Source: Rickettsiales bacterium
Lineage (GTDB): Bacteria > Pseudomonadota > Alphaproteobacteria > Rickettsiales > Anaplasmataceae
Length of the DNA: 7,037 nucleotides
Direction of reading: 5' to 3'
Assembly: GCA_031284675.1 (NCBI GenBank)
Contig: JAITXQ010000079.1
Location: 1 to 7,037 of the forward strand
How positions within the stretch are numbered: position 1 is the first letter of the stretch; the number at the start of each line of letters is the position of its first letter. Positions 1 to 6,270 of this stretch are shown piece by piece. Made by a program: the position numbers and the translations under genes. The notes under the pieces were generated by a model. The model was not told the origin of the DNA. It worked only from the letters and a program-made list of their open reading frames with translations, and searched no databases.

Positions 1-29
1 AGACAAAACAGTTTTGTTATATCTTCCAT
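1..29 (-). CDS. possible 5' end of a minus-strand gene (partial)
   Basis: On the minus strand an ATG at 29-27 opens a frame reading MEDITKLFC before the window ends. It is preceded by GAGG (39-36) with a 6-nt spacer, a good ribosome-binding arrangement for this genome. Only nine codons are visible, so no function can be proposed. The alternative is chance, because the flanking bases 30-100 show no clear promoter. If real, the gene is divergent from the truncated plus-strand frame at 103-339. Confidence 0.25.
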
Positions 30-102
30 GGGTAACCTCATCTATTTTTTTTGTATTTGTTGAGTTTACCCTACTCTCCTGCCTTTTCTATTCTCTTTTT
101 AA

Positions 103-339
103 TCCAGAATTAGCGTTAAAACAGGTGCTGAAGAAGCTGAAAATTTTAAGGATGGAATTGAAGGTTTAGCTACTAAAGCTGATCTAAAGAAAAAAGCTGA
201 CAAGGCTTATGTTGACAATGAGTTGGCTAAAAAACTGGATTCAGATAGATTGAAAACAAAGTTAGGGCGTTTATTATTAGAAGATCCTAAAATTATTGAA
301 TTGATTCAAGATGATAACAAAGCAAAATTACCAAGTTAA
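103..339 (+). pseudogene. 5'-truncated phage tail-type/coiled-coil protein remnant
   Basis: A 78-codon frame is open from just after a TAA at 100-102 to a TAA at 337-339. It contains no ATG, and its only TTG codons near the front (223, 250) are internal, so an upstream part seems to be missing. The product is charged and likely helical: a run GLATKADLKKKADKAYVDNE near residues 25-44, then a C-terminal LLLEDPKIIELIQ segment. The T-K-A-D-L-x-x-K-A-D-x-x-Y-V-D pattern resembles the short repeats of phage tail-fibre and other coiled-coil proteins; that link is by eye only. It ends 7 bp before a terminator-like hairpin, which suggests it is the real 3' end of a once transcribed gene. It could instead be a frameshifted gene whose N-terminus lies in another frame to the left. 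Confidence 0.5.
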
Positions 340-345
340 CATAAC

Positions 346-380
346 AGGAAGTAGAGCCATTTCTACCTCTTTTTTCTTTT
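346..380 (+). terminator. rho-independent terminator after the remnant gene
   Basis: Bases 346-355 (AGGAAGTAGA) pair with 362-371 (TCTACCTCTT) across a 6-nt loop, with one A/C mismatch and one G-T pair. The 3' arm runs into a T-rich tract through about 380. It lies 7 bp after the stop at 339 and faces the 3' end of ribD, so it probably ends plus-strand transcription in this convergent gap. On the minus strand no T tract follows the hairpin, so it is a poorer terminator for the dgt-ribD operon. Confidence 0.6.
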
Positions 381-402
381 CTGTTGTTCAAGTATGAAAA
401 AG

Positions 403-1485
403 TTACGGTAATTTATCCCATACCTCAACTATATCTTCACTAAAATCTATCGTTTCTGCTTTTTTAAACTTATAGCACTTGTTAATGGATTGAATTCCTA
501 AATCTCCTATAAAAGGAGTGGCATCATTACCTAAAATTTTACCGCTACGGCAGATTATCAACCTGTCGATTAAATTATACTTTAACAGCTCTGTGATTAA
601 CACTCCTCCACCTTCAACTAATAACCTTGTTATACCAATTTCTGAAACAAGTTTTGATGCCACATCTTTTAAGCATACTTTGCCAGCATTGTTTGAATTA
701 ACTATCAAATAATTAATGTTTTTTATTTTTTTCTCTACTTTGTTATTTGTAATCACCCAAGTCTTTATTTGATCTGCAGTCTTTACAATATTATGCTCTT
801 CATTTAATCTTCCTTGGCTATCTATAATTAGCCTTATTGGCGATCTACTTCCGAGTCCTGGTAATCTGCAAGTTAAAAGTGGGTCGTCATTAACAAGGGT
901 ATTGCTGCCAATCATAATTGCATCATATTTCGCTCTGAGCTCATGTACCCAATTTCTTGTGTCTTCACTTGTTATCCATTTGCTATTACCTGTAAATGCT
1001 GCAATTTTTCCGTCAAGAGTTGTTGCGATTTTACAGGCTATAAATGGTCTATGGAGTTTCTGAGTGGTGAAAAAACCGATATTCATTTTTTCTGCCTCTT
1101 TTTGCATAATACCTTGCTCAACTTCAATTCCCGCCTCTTTTAGAGCTTTAATACCTCTACCTGAAACTCTTTTATCAGGGTCAATTACTGCTATTATTAC
1201 CCTTTGTATTTCAGCTCTTATGATTTCTGCAGTGCAAGGTTTTGTAACTCCATAATGGCAACATGGCTCAAGAGTGACATACATAGTTGCACCATGAGTT
1301 GAATCTTTAGCGTTTTGCAAAGCAACTACTTCTGCATGTGGGCGCCCGCCGATTCCTGTATAGCCCTCACCAACCACCACACCATCTTTTACAATGATAC
1401 ACCCAACAGCAGGGTTTGGTGCAACACTTCCAAGAGTTTTTCCTGCAAACTTTAATGCAATTGACATGAAATGGTTGTCAGTCAT
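403..1485 (-). CDS. ribD: bifunctional riboflavin deaminase/reductase RibD
   Basis: RibD carries out two successive cytosolic steps of riboflavin synthesis: deamination of diaminohydroxyphosphoribosylaminopyrimidine, then NADPH-dependent reduction of the ribosyl side chain. The 360-residue product is close to the usual length (about 367 in E. coli). The N-terminal deaminase domain (about 1-145) has the zinc motif: H50-A-E52, then P-C75 and P-C84, at the same numbering as E. coli. The reductase domain (about 146-360) shows KIATTLDGKIA (152-162), NDDPLLTCR (199-207) and LVEGGG (289-294). All key residues are present, so it looks functional. The ATG at 1485 is chosen because MTDNHFMSIALKFA aligns with the family start; its first base is the last base of the dgt stop (TAATG), and there is no separate strong ribosome binding site, which points to translational coupling. 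It is probably transcribed from the promoter ahead of dgt. Confidence 0.97.
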   Translation of the reverse strand: MTDNHFMSIALKFAGKTLGSVAPNPAVGCIIVKDGVVVGEGYTGIGGRPHAEVVALQNAKDSTHGATMYVTLEPCCHYGVTKPCTAEIIRAEIQRVIIAVIDPDKRVSGRGIKALKEAGIEVEQGIMQKEAEKMNIGFFTTQKLHRPFIACKIATTLDGKIAAFTGNSKWITSEDTRNWVHELRAKYDAIMIGSNTLVNDDPLLTCRLPGLGSRSPIRLIIDSQGRLNEEHNIVKTADQIKTWVITNNKVEKKIKNINYLIVNSNNAGKVCLKDVASKLVSEIGITRLLVEGGGVLITELLKYNLIDRLIICRSGKILGNDATPFIGDLGIQSINKCYKFKKAETIDFSEDIVEVWDKLP

Positions 1486-2684
1486 TAGAAAGAAGTCATT
1501 TCGTATGAAGTATCAAATATTCTTCTGTGCTCATGTATAGCAAATCTATCTGTCATACCTGAGATATAGTCACATATTACTACTGAACGCTGAGATTCAT
1601 AAGCAAGCTTGCACCACTCTGTTGGAAACAATCCTGGATTTTCATAGAAACATTGAAAAAGCTCCTGCACTATACGTTTTGCTTTGTTCATCGTTCTATT
1701 AAGCTTATAACTTCTGTATATTTTTTCCATGTTGAATTTTTTCATTTCTTTTGTAGCGTTTGCAACTTCTGGTGAAAATGTGACTAGCATTTTATTTATA
1801 CTTCTTACGTCTTCTACACTTTTTATTTTGTGATCTTCAATATTTTTCTCCGTCTGAGAAACAACGTCACTTATCATAATTCCTATAGTTCTACTCAGTG
1901 ATTCATGTATGAGTTTGCTCTGAGATAATTCTGAATATCCGCTTTTTACGTCTTTAAACGTTTTTTCAATTAAAGGAACATCGAATAAATCTTCGATAGT
2001 TACTAAACTCGCTCTCAATGCGTCATCAAGATCATGAACACTGTAGGCAATATCATCGGCAATTGAAGCAATTTGCGCTTCAATGCTTGAAAATTCTTCA
2101 AGTTTTAGATCATACTTTTTGTTGTATTCTAGCAATAGTTGATTATTTGTGTGAGATACTGCATTCTGACCAAGCAAGGGACCGTTATGCTTTGCAACTC
2201 CTTCAATCACCTCCCAACTTAGATTCATACCATCAAAGTCAGCGTGTTTTTGTTCGAGGTAAGTTAAAATCCTTATAGCTTGAACATTATGATCAAACTC
2301 ATACTTTTCGTTATCAAGATTCAAATCTTGAACTGATTTCTTTAGAGCATCTTCACCTGCATGACCAAATGGAGGATGACCAAGATCATGTGCAAGCGCT
2401 ATGCATTCAGTGATATCCTCATTTAAGCCAAGTCTACGCGCAATGGACCTTGCAATTTGTGCAACTTCAAGGCTATGAGTAAGCCGAGTGCGATAGTAGT
2501 CGTGCTCATAATTGATAAAAACTTGTGTTTTATACTCCAATTTTCTAAACGCATTAGAATGAATGATACGGTCCCTATCACGTTGAAAGCAGCTGCGATT
2601 TTTATCTTCTGACTCTTTGAAGTATCTTCCTTTTGTTTTGCTTGGAAAGCATGCATAATTTAATAGAAAATTATTGTTTGACAT
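1485..2684 (-). CDS. dgt: dGTP triphosphohydrolase-like HD-domain protein
   Basis: The product belongs to the short (about 400-residue) alphaproteobacterial branch of dGTPases, which hydrolyse dGTP or other dNTPs to the nucleoside and triphosphate and so limit dNTP pools. The family N-terminal block RDRDRIIHSNAFRKL lies at 35-49. The HD metal site is seen as H70 (RTRLTHSLEVAQ), H99-D100 (AHDLGHPPFGHAGEDAL) and the ADDIAYSVHD block with D210-D211. HNGP (166-169) and the C-terminal CDYISGMTDRFA block (371-382) are also typical. The ATG at 2684 is kept because homologues begin with a similar NYACFP segment just before the RDRDR block, and the next Met is residue 153. The ribosome binding site is weak. 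The gene overlaps ribD by one base and is divergent from the Fe-S carrier gene. The exact nucleotide preferred cannot be read from the sequence. Confidence 0.94.
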   Translation of the reverse strand: MSNNNFLLNYACFPSKTKGRYFKESEDKNRSCFQRDRDRIIHSNAFRKLEYKTQVFINYEHDYYRTRLTHSLEVAQIARSIARRLGLNEDITECIALAHDLGHPPFGHAGEDALKKSVQDLNLDNEKYEFDHNVQAIRILTYLEQKHADFDGMNLSWEVIEGVAKHNGPLLGQNAVSHTNNQLLLEYNKKYDLKLEEFSSIEAQIASIADDIAYSVHDLDDALRASLVTIEDLFDVPLIEKTFKDVKSGYSELSQSKLIHESLSRTIGIMISDVVSQTEKNIEDHKIKSVEDVRSINKMLVTFSPEVANATKEMKKFNMEKIYRSYKLNRTMNKAKRIVQELFQCFYENPGLFPTEWCKLAYESQRSVVICDYISGMTDRFAIHEHRRIFDTSYEMTSF

Positions 2685-2738
2685 GTAAAATTTCTACTAT
2701 AATAAGTTATCAATAATAAACGGTAGTTACTATGTCAA
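2674..2738. promoter_or_regulatory. compact divergent promoter region between dgt and the Fe-S carrier gene
   Basis: Only 47 bp separate the two start codons. On the plus strand a perfect TATAAT lies at 2698-2703, with TTGTTT at 2674-2679 (18-bp spacer) or TTGACA at 2678-2683 (14-bp spacer) as the -35 element. On the minus strand TTGACA (2738-2733) is followed after 14 bp by TATTAT (2718-2713). Both TTGACA boxes come from the shared start ATGTCAA, so they may be accidental; the plus-strand TATAAT is the firmest part. The two -10 boxes face each other within about 20 bp, so the promoters would compete for polymerase. Confidence 0.45.
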
Positions 2739-3166
2739 CAAATTACAACATTAACTTAACTGACAATGCACTAAAAAAAATCCACTCTCTTGTAGATCAG
2801 GAAGAGGATAAAGGTTCTGTTTTGCGAATTGCAGTTTCAGGTGGTGGATGTTCTGGCTTCAAGTACAATTTTCTTATGGATCAAATGAATAAAAATTTAT
2901 CTTTGAGTGATGAAGATGATGATGATTTTGATGATGAGGAAGATAGTGAAGATTATAGAGACCACTCCAATTTTGGCGGGAAAGGTAAAGATATAGTAAT
3001 TAATGATGAAAATGGAAATCCTGTGTTAATGGTCGATAATTGTTCAGCGAAATTTTTAAATAACTCAGTTATAGATTATACTGAGGATCTCAGTGGTTCT
3101 GGTTTTCAAATAAAGAATGCTCTTGCTAAATCTCAATGTGGGTGTGGTAACAGCTTCTCAGTTTAA
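2732..3166 (+). CDS. A-type iron-sulfur cluster carrier (HesB/IscA/ErpA family) with acidic insert
   Basis: A-type carriers hold an Fe-S cluster on three conserved cysteines and pass it to apo-proteins in the cytosol. All three are here: C40 in SGGGCSG and C136/C138 in the C-terminal CGCG; C104 is an extra cysteine. The product is 144 residues, longer than ErpA (114) or IscA (107) of E. coli. The extra length lies between C40 and C136, about 30 residues more than in those proteins. It is a very acidic stretch: residues 60-74 are 13 Asp/Glu out of 15. It is the first gene of a likely operon with lolD (48-bp gap). The start ATG follows a perfect TATAAT but no clear Shine-Dalgarno. Because it stands apart from iscS-iscU, ErpA is a slightly better guess than IscA, but the sequence does not settle this. 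Confidence 0.92.
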   Translation: MSTNYNINLTDNALKKIHSLVDQEEDKGSVLRIAVSGGGCSGFKYNFLMDQMNKNLSLSDEDDDDFDDEEDSEDYRDHSNFGGKGKDIVINDENGNPVLMVDNCSAKFLNNSVIDYTEDLSGSGFQIKNALAKSQCGCGNSFSV

Positions 3167-3214
3167 TTATTACCAGAAATTTGGAGTGTTATATACCTAC
3201 TGGGTTTTTTAAAC

Positions 3215-3889
3215 ATGAGTGGTAATGTAGCATTAGAGCTAACTTCTGTAGATAAAAGCTTCAAAAAAGGTCCCGCTGTCATAGAAGATATCAACCTAAG
3301 TGTCAAAAAAGGGCAAGTAGTAGCGCTGATTGGCGGTTCGGGGTCAGGCAAAACAACTATATTGCAAATCGCAGGCTTATTGGATAGACCAACTTCAGGT
3401 ATAGTTGCAATAGATGGAGTAAATTGCACACAAGCCAGTAATAAATACAAAACCCATATAAGAAGAAGTTTTCTTAGCTTTATTTATCAATTTCACTATT
3501 TGTTACGAGAATTATCGGTATTGGAGAATATTATGCTTCCTCAGCTCATTGCAGGAAAAAGCAAAACTGAAGCAAGAAAAAATTCGCAAGCAATATTGGA
3601 AAAATTTGGTCTAGAAAACAAAACAAGTAGTATGATATCTGAAATTTCTGGTGGGGAAAGGCAAAGAGTTGCAATTGCAAGAAGCATTGTAAATTTTCCA
3701 AAGCTTTTGCTTGCAGATGAGCCAACGGGAAATTTAGATCCAACAAATTCTTTGAATGTGTTTTTACTGTTACATTCGTACGTAAAGGAAAATAACAGCT
3801 CTATGCTTATAGTAACACACAATTATCTCCTTGCAGAAAAGGCAGACTGTATTTTCCAATTGAGGGATCGATCGTTAGTGCAATTATGA
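3215..3889 (+). CDS. lolD: lipoprotein-releasing ABC transporter ATPase LolD
   Basis: LolD is the ATPase of LolCDE, which extracts mature lipoproteins from the inner membrane and hands them to the carrier LolA. The 224-residue product has every ABC motif: Walker A GGSGSGKTT (40-48), Q-loop Q92 in YQFHYLL, signature ISGGERQR (144-151), Walker B LLLADEP (164-170) with catalytic E169, and H-loop H202. The YQFHYLLRELSVLENIMLP block and GNLDP after Walker B favour LolD over the related FtsE or MacB ATPases. The ATG at 3215 gives the normal N-terminus, although only a distant GGAG (3183-3186) precedes it. The frame is the same as that of the upstream carrier gene and is open right after its stop, with no earlier ATG. 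The membrane partners LolC/LolE are not in this window. It ends 24 bp from the tail of a small lipoprotein gene. Confidence 0.87.
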   Translation: MSGNVALELTSVDKSFKKGPAVIEDINLSVKKGQVVALIGGSGSGKTTILQIAGLLDRPTSGIVAIDGVNCTQASNKYKTHIRRSFLSFIYQFHYLLRELSVLENIMLPQLIAGKSKTEARKNSQAILEKFGLENKTSSMISEISGGERQRVAIARSIVNFPKLLLADEPTGNLDPTNSLNVFLLLHSYVKENNSSMLIVTHNYLLAEKADCIFQLRDRSLVQL

Positions 3890-3913
3890 ATAGGTACGAT
3901 ATAAAACTAGAAC

Positions 3914-4087
3914 CTATCTATTATTAACCTTGTACTTATTCAACCAATGATCATTAACAGAATATAATTCGCACGAAACGCTTTCATTGCTTTTTATGCA
4001 CGGACTTTTTAACCTATGCTGTTTACCTGGGAAACACCCTGACAACATAGACACAACTAAAACAAAAAATAATAACTTTCTAAACAT
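3914..4087 (-). CDS. small putative lipoprotein (57 aa)
   Basis: This minus-strand frame (ATG 4087-4085, TAG 3916-3914) encodes 57 residues. The N-terminus is a textbook lipoprotein signal: M-F-R-K, a hydrophobic run LLFFVLVVSM (5-14), then the lipobox L-S-G-C with C18 as the acylated residue. The residue after the cysteine is Phe, so an Asp-type inner-membrane retention signal is absent. The mature part is about 40 residues, basic and polar, with two more cysteines (C30, C39) that could form a disulfide in the periplasm, and a YSVNDHW segment (42-48). It sits 52 bp downstream of the hydrolase gene on the same strand and is probably co-transcribed with it. It is tail to tail with lolD. Its ribosome binding site is weak (AAAAAGA). 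I suspect it belongs to a short Rickettsiales-restricted lipoprotein family but cannot name one; function unknown. Confidence 0.75.
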   Translation of the reverse strand: MFRKLLFFVLVVSMLSGCFPGKQHRLKSPCIKSNESVSCELYSVNDHWLNKYKVNNR

Positions 4088-4139
4088 AATAAAATCTTTT
4101 TGTTTATATTACTACGCTCATTTCTCTTATTTGTAAAGA

Positions 4140-4838
4140 TTAAACATATTCTTTTACTCTTATCTCTTTTGTGGCCTTTTGAGAAGAAATAGCTGCACTA
4201 TTCAAGCGCAGTTTTATATAATCGTCTACGATTTGAGTCACTTCCTCTTCTTTATTCCTTAAAAAGTGGTTAGTATCGTCTATTATGTGGTATTCCATAT
4301 GATCACTTTTTACTGAATTTATCAACCTTTTTGCTAGCTCTGTTACATCGCTTTCCTCTGAGATTGTATCATTACTGCTTTGTATTATAAGCCCAGGAAC
4401 TGGACAGGGAGAGAGAAAAGAAAAATCGTACTTAGTTGCCGGAGGAGAAAGAGCAATAAAACCTACTATCTCGGGACGGCGCATTGTTAGTTGCATAGCT
4501 ACCCATGCTCCAAAAGAAAAACCAACGATCCAAATTGGAACCTTACTAGAATTATGTTCTTGAAGCCAATCAATCGCTACTGCAGCGTCAGTTAATTCTC
4601 CTATACCCTTATCAAAAATTCCGGTGGATTTTCCCACACCACGAAAGTTAATTTTCAATGCAGAAAAATTGTTATCGATAAAAGATGTATATACACTATG
4701 TATAATTTTACTATTCATATTACCGCCATATTGAGGGTGGTGATGTAAAACTAGCACAACTGGCGCATCGGCATTTTTGCTCTGGTGATACTTACCTTCT
4801 ATCTTTTTTGTTGCATTATTCAAAAAAACTTCTACCAT
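4140..4838 (-). CDS. alpha/beta hydrolase, COG2945-like
   Basis: The 232-residue product is a cytosolic serine hydrolase of the alpha/beta fold, with no signal peptide. The nucleophile elbow is G-F-S108-F-G, the probable acid is D157 (SSNDT) and the catalytic histidine is H191 (DDTNHFL), in the expected order. HHHPQYGG (32-39) after the first strand matches the oxyanion-side region, and NFRGVGKSTG (64-73) is typical of the COG2945 group of predicted hydrolases. The substrate is unknown; esterase or thioesterase activity is possible. The last 20 or so residues are basic and lie beyond the fold. The start is firm: AGGAG (4848-4844 on the minus strand) lies 5 nt before the ATG. It probably forms an operon with the small lipoprotein gene downstream, and is divergent from the cysteine desulfurase. 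Confidence 0.9.
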   Translation of the reverse strand: MVEVFLNNATKKIEGKYHQSKNADAPVVLVLHHHPQYGGNMNSKIIHSVYTSFIDNNFSALKINFRGVGKSTGIFDKGIGELTDAAVAIDWLQEHNSSKVPIWIVGFSFGAWVAMQLTMRRPEIVGFIALSPPATKYDFSFLSPCPVPGLIIQSSNDTISEESDVTELAKRLINSVKSDHMEYHIIDDTNHFLRNKEEEVTQIVDDYIKLRLNSAAISSQKATKEIRVKEYV

Positions 4839-4855
4839 GGCGGCTCCTAATAAAA

Positions 4856-4870
4856 ACCTGCTTGACAGGT
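4856..4870 (-). promoter_or_regulatory. short leader hairpin with U tract ahead of the hydrolase start
   Basis: ACCTG (4856-4860) and CAGGT (4866-4870) form a perfect 5-bp stem around a 5-nt loop. In the minus-strand transcript the hairpin is followed directly by five U residues and then, 8 nt after the stem, by the AGGAG of the hydrolase gene. It looks like a miniature intrinsic terminator or an element shielding the ribosome binding site. The short stem makes it only a candidate. Confidence 0.35.
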
Positions 4871-4907
4871 ATTAACTAATGTGACTCATACACGTGGTTA
4901 TTTATTA

Positions 4908-4936
4908 ATTATGTATTAATTTCACTGTTTTTGCAA
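4908..4936 (-). promoter_or_regulatory. sigma70-like promoter for the hydrolase-lipoprotein pair
   Basis: Reading the minus strand, TTGCAA (4936-4931) and CATAAT (4913-4908) are separated by exactly 17 bp. This matches the sigma70 consensus at four and five of six positions. Transcription would begin about 65 bp upstream of the hydrolase ATG and would include the leader hairpin at 4856-4870. Confidence 0.45.
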
Positions 4937-4940
4937 TAAA

Positions 4941-4969
4941 TTTCTTATCGTATTAAACATAGTTATGAT
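4941..4969 (+). promoter_or_regulatory. weak candidate promoter for the cysteine desulfurase gene
   Basis: TATGAT (4964-4969) lies 24 bp before the ATG at 4994, with a poor -35 element TTTCTT (4941-4946) at a 17-bp spacing. The -10 is five of six to consensus; the -35 is weak. Two copies of GATAAACT (4980-4987 and 5000-5007) flank the start codon, which itself lies in the palindrome TCATTAAATGA (4987-4997). Whether these matter cannot be told from the sequence. Confidence 0.3.
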
Positions 4970-4993
4970 TATAGTTGATGATAAACTCATTAA

Positions 4994-6160
4994 ATGACAG
5001 ATAAACTTTCGAGTTCATTCTCTTCAGAAGATAGCAATTATATATATGCTGATTACAATGCAACTGCTCCAATTAGTAAAAATGTAAAAAAAAGTGTATT
5101 TGAAGCCTTATCAAAACAAACGCTCAATCCATCATCACTACATAAAAGAGGACAAGAAGCAAGAAAAATTCTTCAGGATGCAAGAGATAACGTTCGTAGT
5201 GTTATTGGTGTTCCAAGTGATAAAGAAATAGTTTTTACGTCTGGTGCAACTGAAGCAAATAACCTTGTTATGAGAGGAGTAGTGGGCTATCAGCATGTAA
5301 TTTCAGCTGTAGAACATCCTTCAATTCTTAATTCTGCATGTAATTCACATATAATACCCGTTAATCAGGAGGGTATTGTTGATCTTTTAGAGCTAGAAAA
5401 AATTCTAAGCGAATTAAAAGGAAATAAAGTAATAGTTTCAGTTATGATGGCCAATAACGAAACTGGAGTTATTCAGCCTATTAAGGAAATAGCTGAAATA
5501 GCACATAAATTTGGAGCGATCTGTCACACTGACGCTGCTCAAAGTGTTGGAAAAATTAAAGTTAATATGGAAGATTTAAGAGTGAATTTACTCACTTTAT
5601 CTGCTCACAAATTTGGCGGTATAGCAGGCAGTGGAGTGTTAATATTCAATAAAAAGCTTGCTATAGAACCTATTATAATAGGTGGTGGACAAGAGAAAGG
5701 GTTACGTGGAGGAACAGAGAATATCGTTGCAATTAAAGGTCTTTTTGCTGCACTGCAAAATATTCCAGATCTTCTGTCAAAAATGGATGAAATAAAGGAG
5801 CTACGTGACCAATTAGAGTGTGAATTATTAAATCTTGCCAGTGACATAAAAATCTTCGGCAAAAACTCTAAAAGGCTGCCAAACACAAGTTTTATTTATA
5901 TGCCGGGTGTAAAGAGTGATGTACAACTTATGCGTTTTGACTTGAATCATATCGCAGTTAGTAATGGCTCTGCATGTTCTTCTGGAAAAGTTGAGCCTTC
6001 CCATGTATTACTTGCAATGGGAGCAACAAAAGAGCAAGTAGAGTGTTCAATTAGAATCAGTATAGGTCCAGAGACTAAACCGCGAGACATAGAAAAAATA
6101 GTGGATTGTTGGTATAATATTTACAAAAAGAACTCCTTGGAATATATGGCAAGTAGCTGA
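4994..6160 (+). CDS. class I (NifS/IscS-type) cysteine desulfurase
   Basis: The 388-residue enzyme is a PLP-dependent cysteine desulfurase: it converts cysteine to alanine and carries the sulfur as a persulfide to Fe-S scaffolds or tRNA-thiolation enzymes. Visible motifs are TSGATEANN (82-90), H108 (VEHPS) stacking on PLP, ANNETG (153-158), D180 and Q183 (HTDAAQ), the PLP lysine K206 (SAHKFGG), RGGTEN (238-243), the active-site C328 in SNGSACSSG, and RISIG (354-358). The GSAC context marks class I rather than the SufS class. The ACSSGKVEPSHVL loop differs from the ACTSASLEPSYVL usual in housekeeping IscS, so this may be the second NifS-like paralogue seen in Rickettsiales. The start is fixed by an in-frame TAA immediately before the ATG; no good Shine-Dalgarno is present. 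No iscU, iscR or hscA lies next to it. Confidence 0.95.
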   Translation: MTDKLSSSFSSEDSNYIYADYNATAPISKNVKKSVFEALSKQTLNPSSLHKRGQEARKILQDARDNVRSVIGVPSDKEIVFTSGATEANNLVMRGVVGYQHVISAVEHPSILNSACNSHIIPVNQEGIVDLLELEKILSELKGNKVIVSVMMANNETGVIQPIKEIAEIAHKFGAICHTDAAQSVGKIKVNMEDLRVNLLTLSAHKFGGIAGSGVLIFNKKLAIEPIIIGGGQEKGLRGGTENIVAIKGLFAALQNIPDLLSKMDEIKELRDQLECELLNLASDIKIFGKNSKRLPNTSFIYMPGVKSDVQLMRFDLNHIAVSNGSACSSGKVEPSHVLLAMGATKEQVECSIRISIGPETKPRDIEKIVDCWYNIYKKNSLEYMASS

Positions 6161-6182
6161 TAGAAACAGGGCTAAAAATTCC

Positions 6183-6211
6183 TTGACAAACTTCGCCAAC
6201 CCCATTATCAT
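6183..6211 (+). promoter_or_regulatory. strong sigma70-like promoter downstream of the desulfurase gene
   Basis: TTGACA (6183-6188) is a perfect -35 box and TATCAT (6206-6211) a five-of-six -10 box, with an optimal 17-bp spacer. It begins 22 bp after the desulfurase stop and faces a stretch with no protein-coding gene for over 700 bp. The predicted start is near 6218. It is the best-spaced promoter in the window and is the main reason to suspect a non-coding transcript here. Confidence 0.65.
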
Positions 6212-6234
6212 GATACTGAAGGTATTCAGTTATC
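6212..6234. promoter_or_regulatory. inverted repeat over the predicted transcription start
   Basis: GATACTGAA (6212-6220) and TTCAGT-T-ATC (6225-6234) form an inverted repeat with a GGTA centre and one extra T. It starts one base after the -10 box and spans the predicted start near 6218. Because the transcript would begin inside the left arm, a protein-binding operator fits better than an RNA hairpin. Confidence 0.35.
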
Positions 6235-6270
6235 TTCATCTGTGCAGGTTAAACCAAAGAGTATAACGTA

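Noticed and set aside
2423..2656. 77-codon minus-strand frame overlapping the start of dgt
   Set aside because: It is an alternative frame of dgt, whose HD motifs and conserved N-terminal block fix the correct frame.
3541..3822. Antisense open frames over lolD
   Set aside because: They lie opposite the well-conserved ABC motifs of lolD and have no ribosome binding site or recognisable domains.
3890..3917. Inverted repeat ATAGGT/ACCTAT between the tails of lolD and the small lipoprotein gene
   Set aside because: The 6-bp stem has a 16-nt loop and no T tract, so it is too weak to call a terminator.
4093..4141. Inverted repeat AATCTTT/AAAGATT after the hydrolase stop
   Set aside because: A 35-nt loop and AT-only composition apart from one G-C pair make it indistinguishable from chance.
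2732..6160. A complete isc or suf operon
   Set aside because: The A-type carrier and cysteine desulfurase are separated by unrelated genes on both strands, and no scaffold, chaperone, ferredoxin or regulator gene is present.
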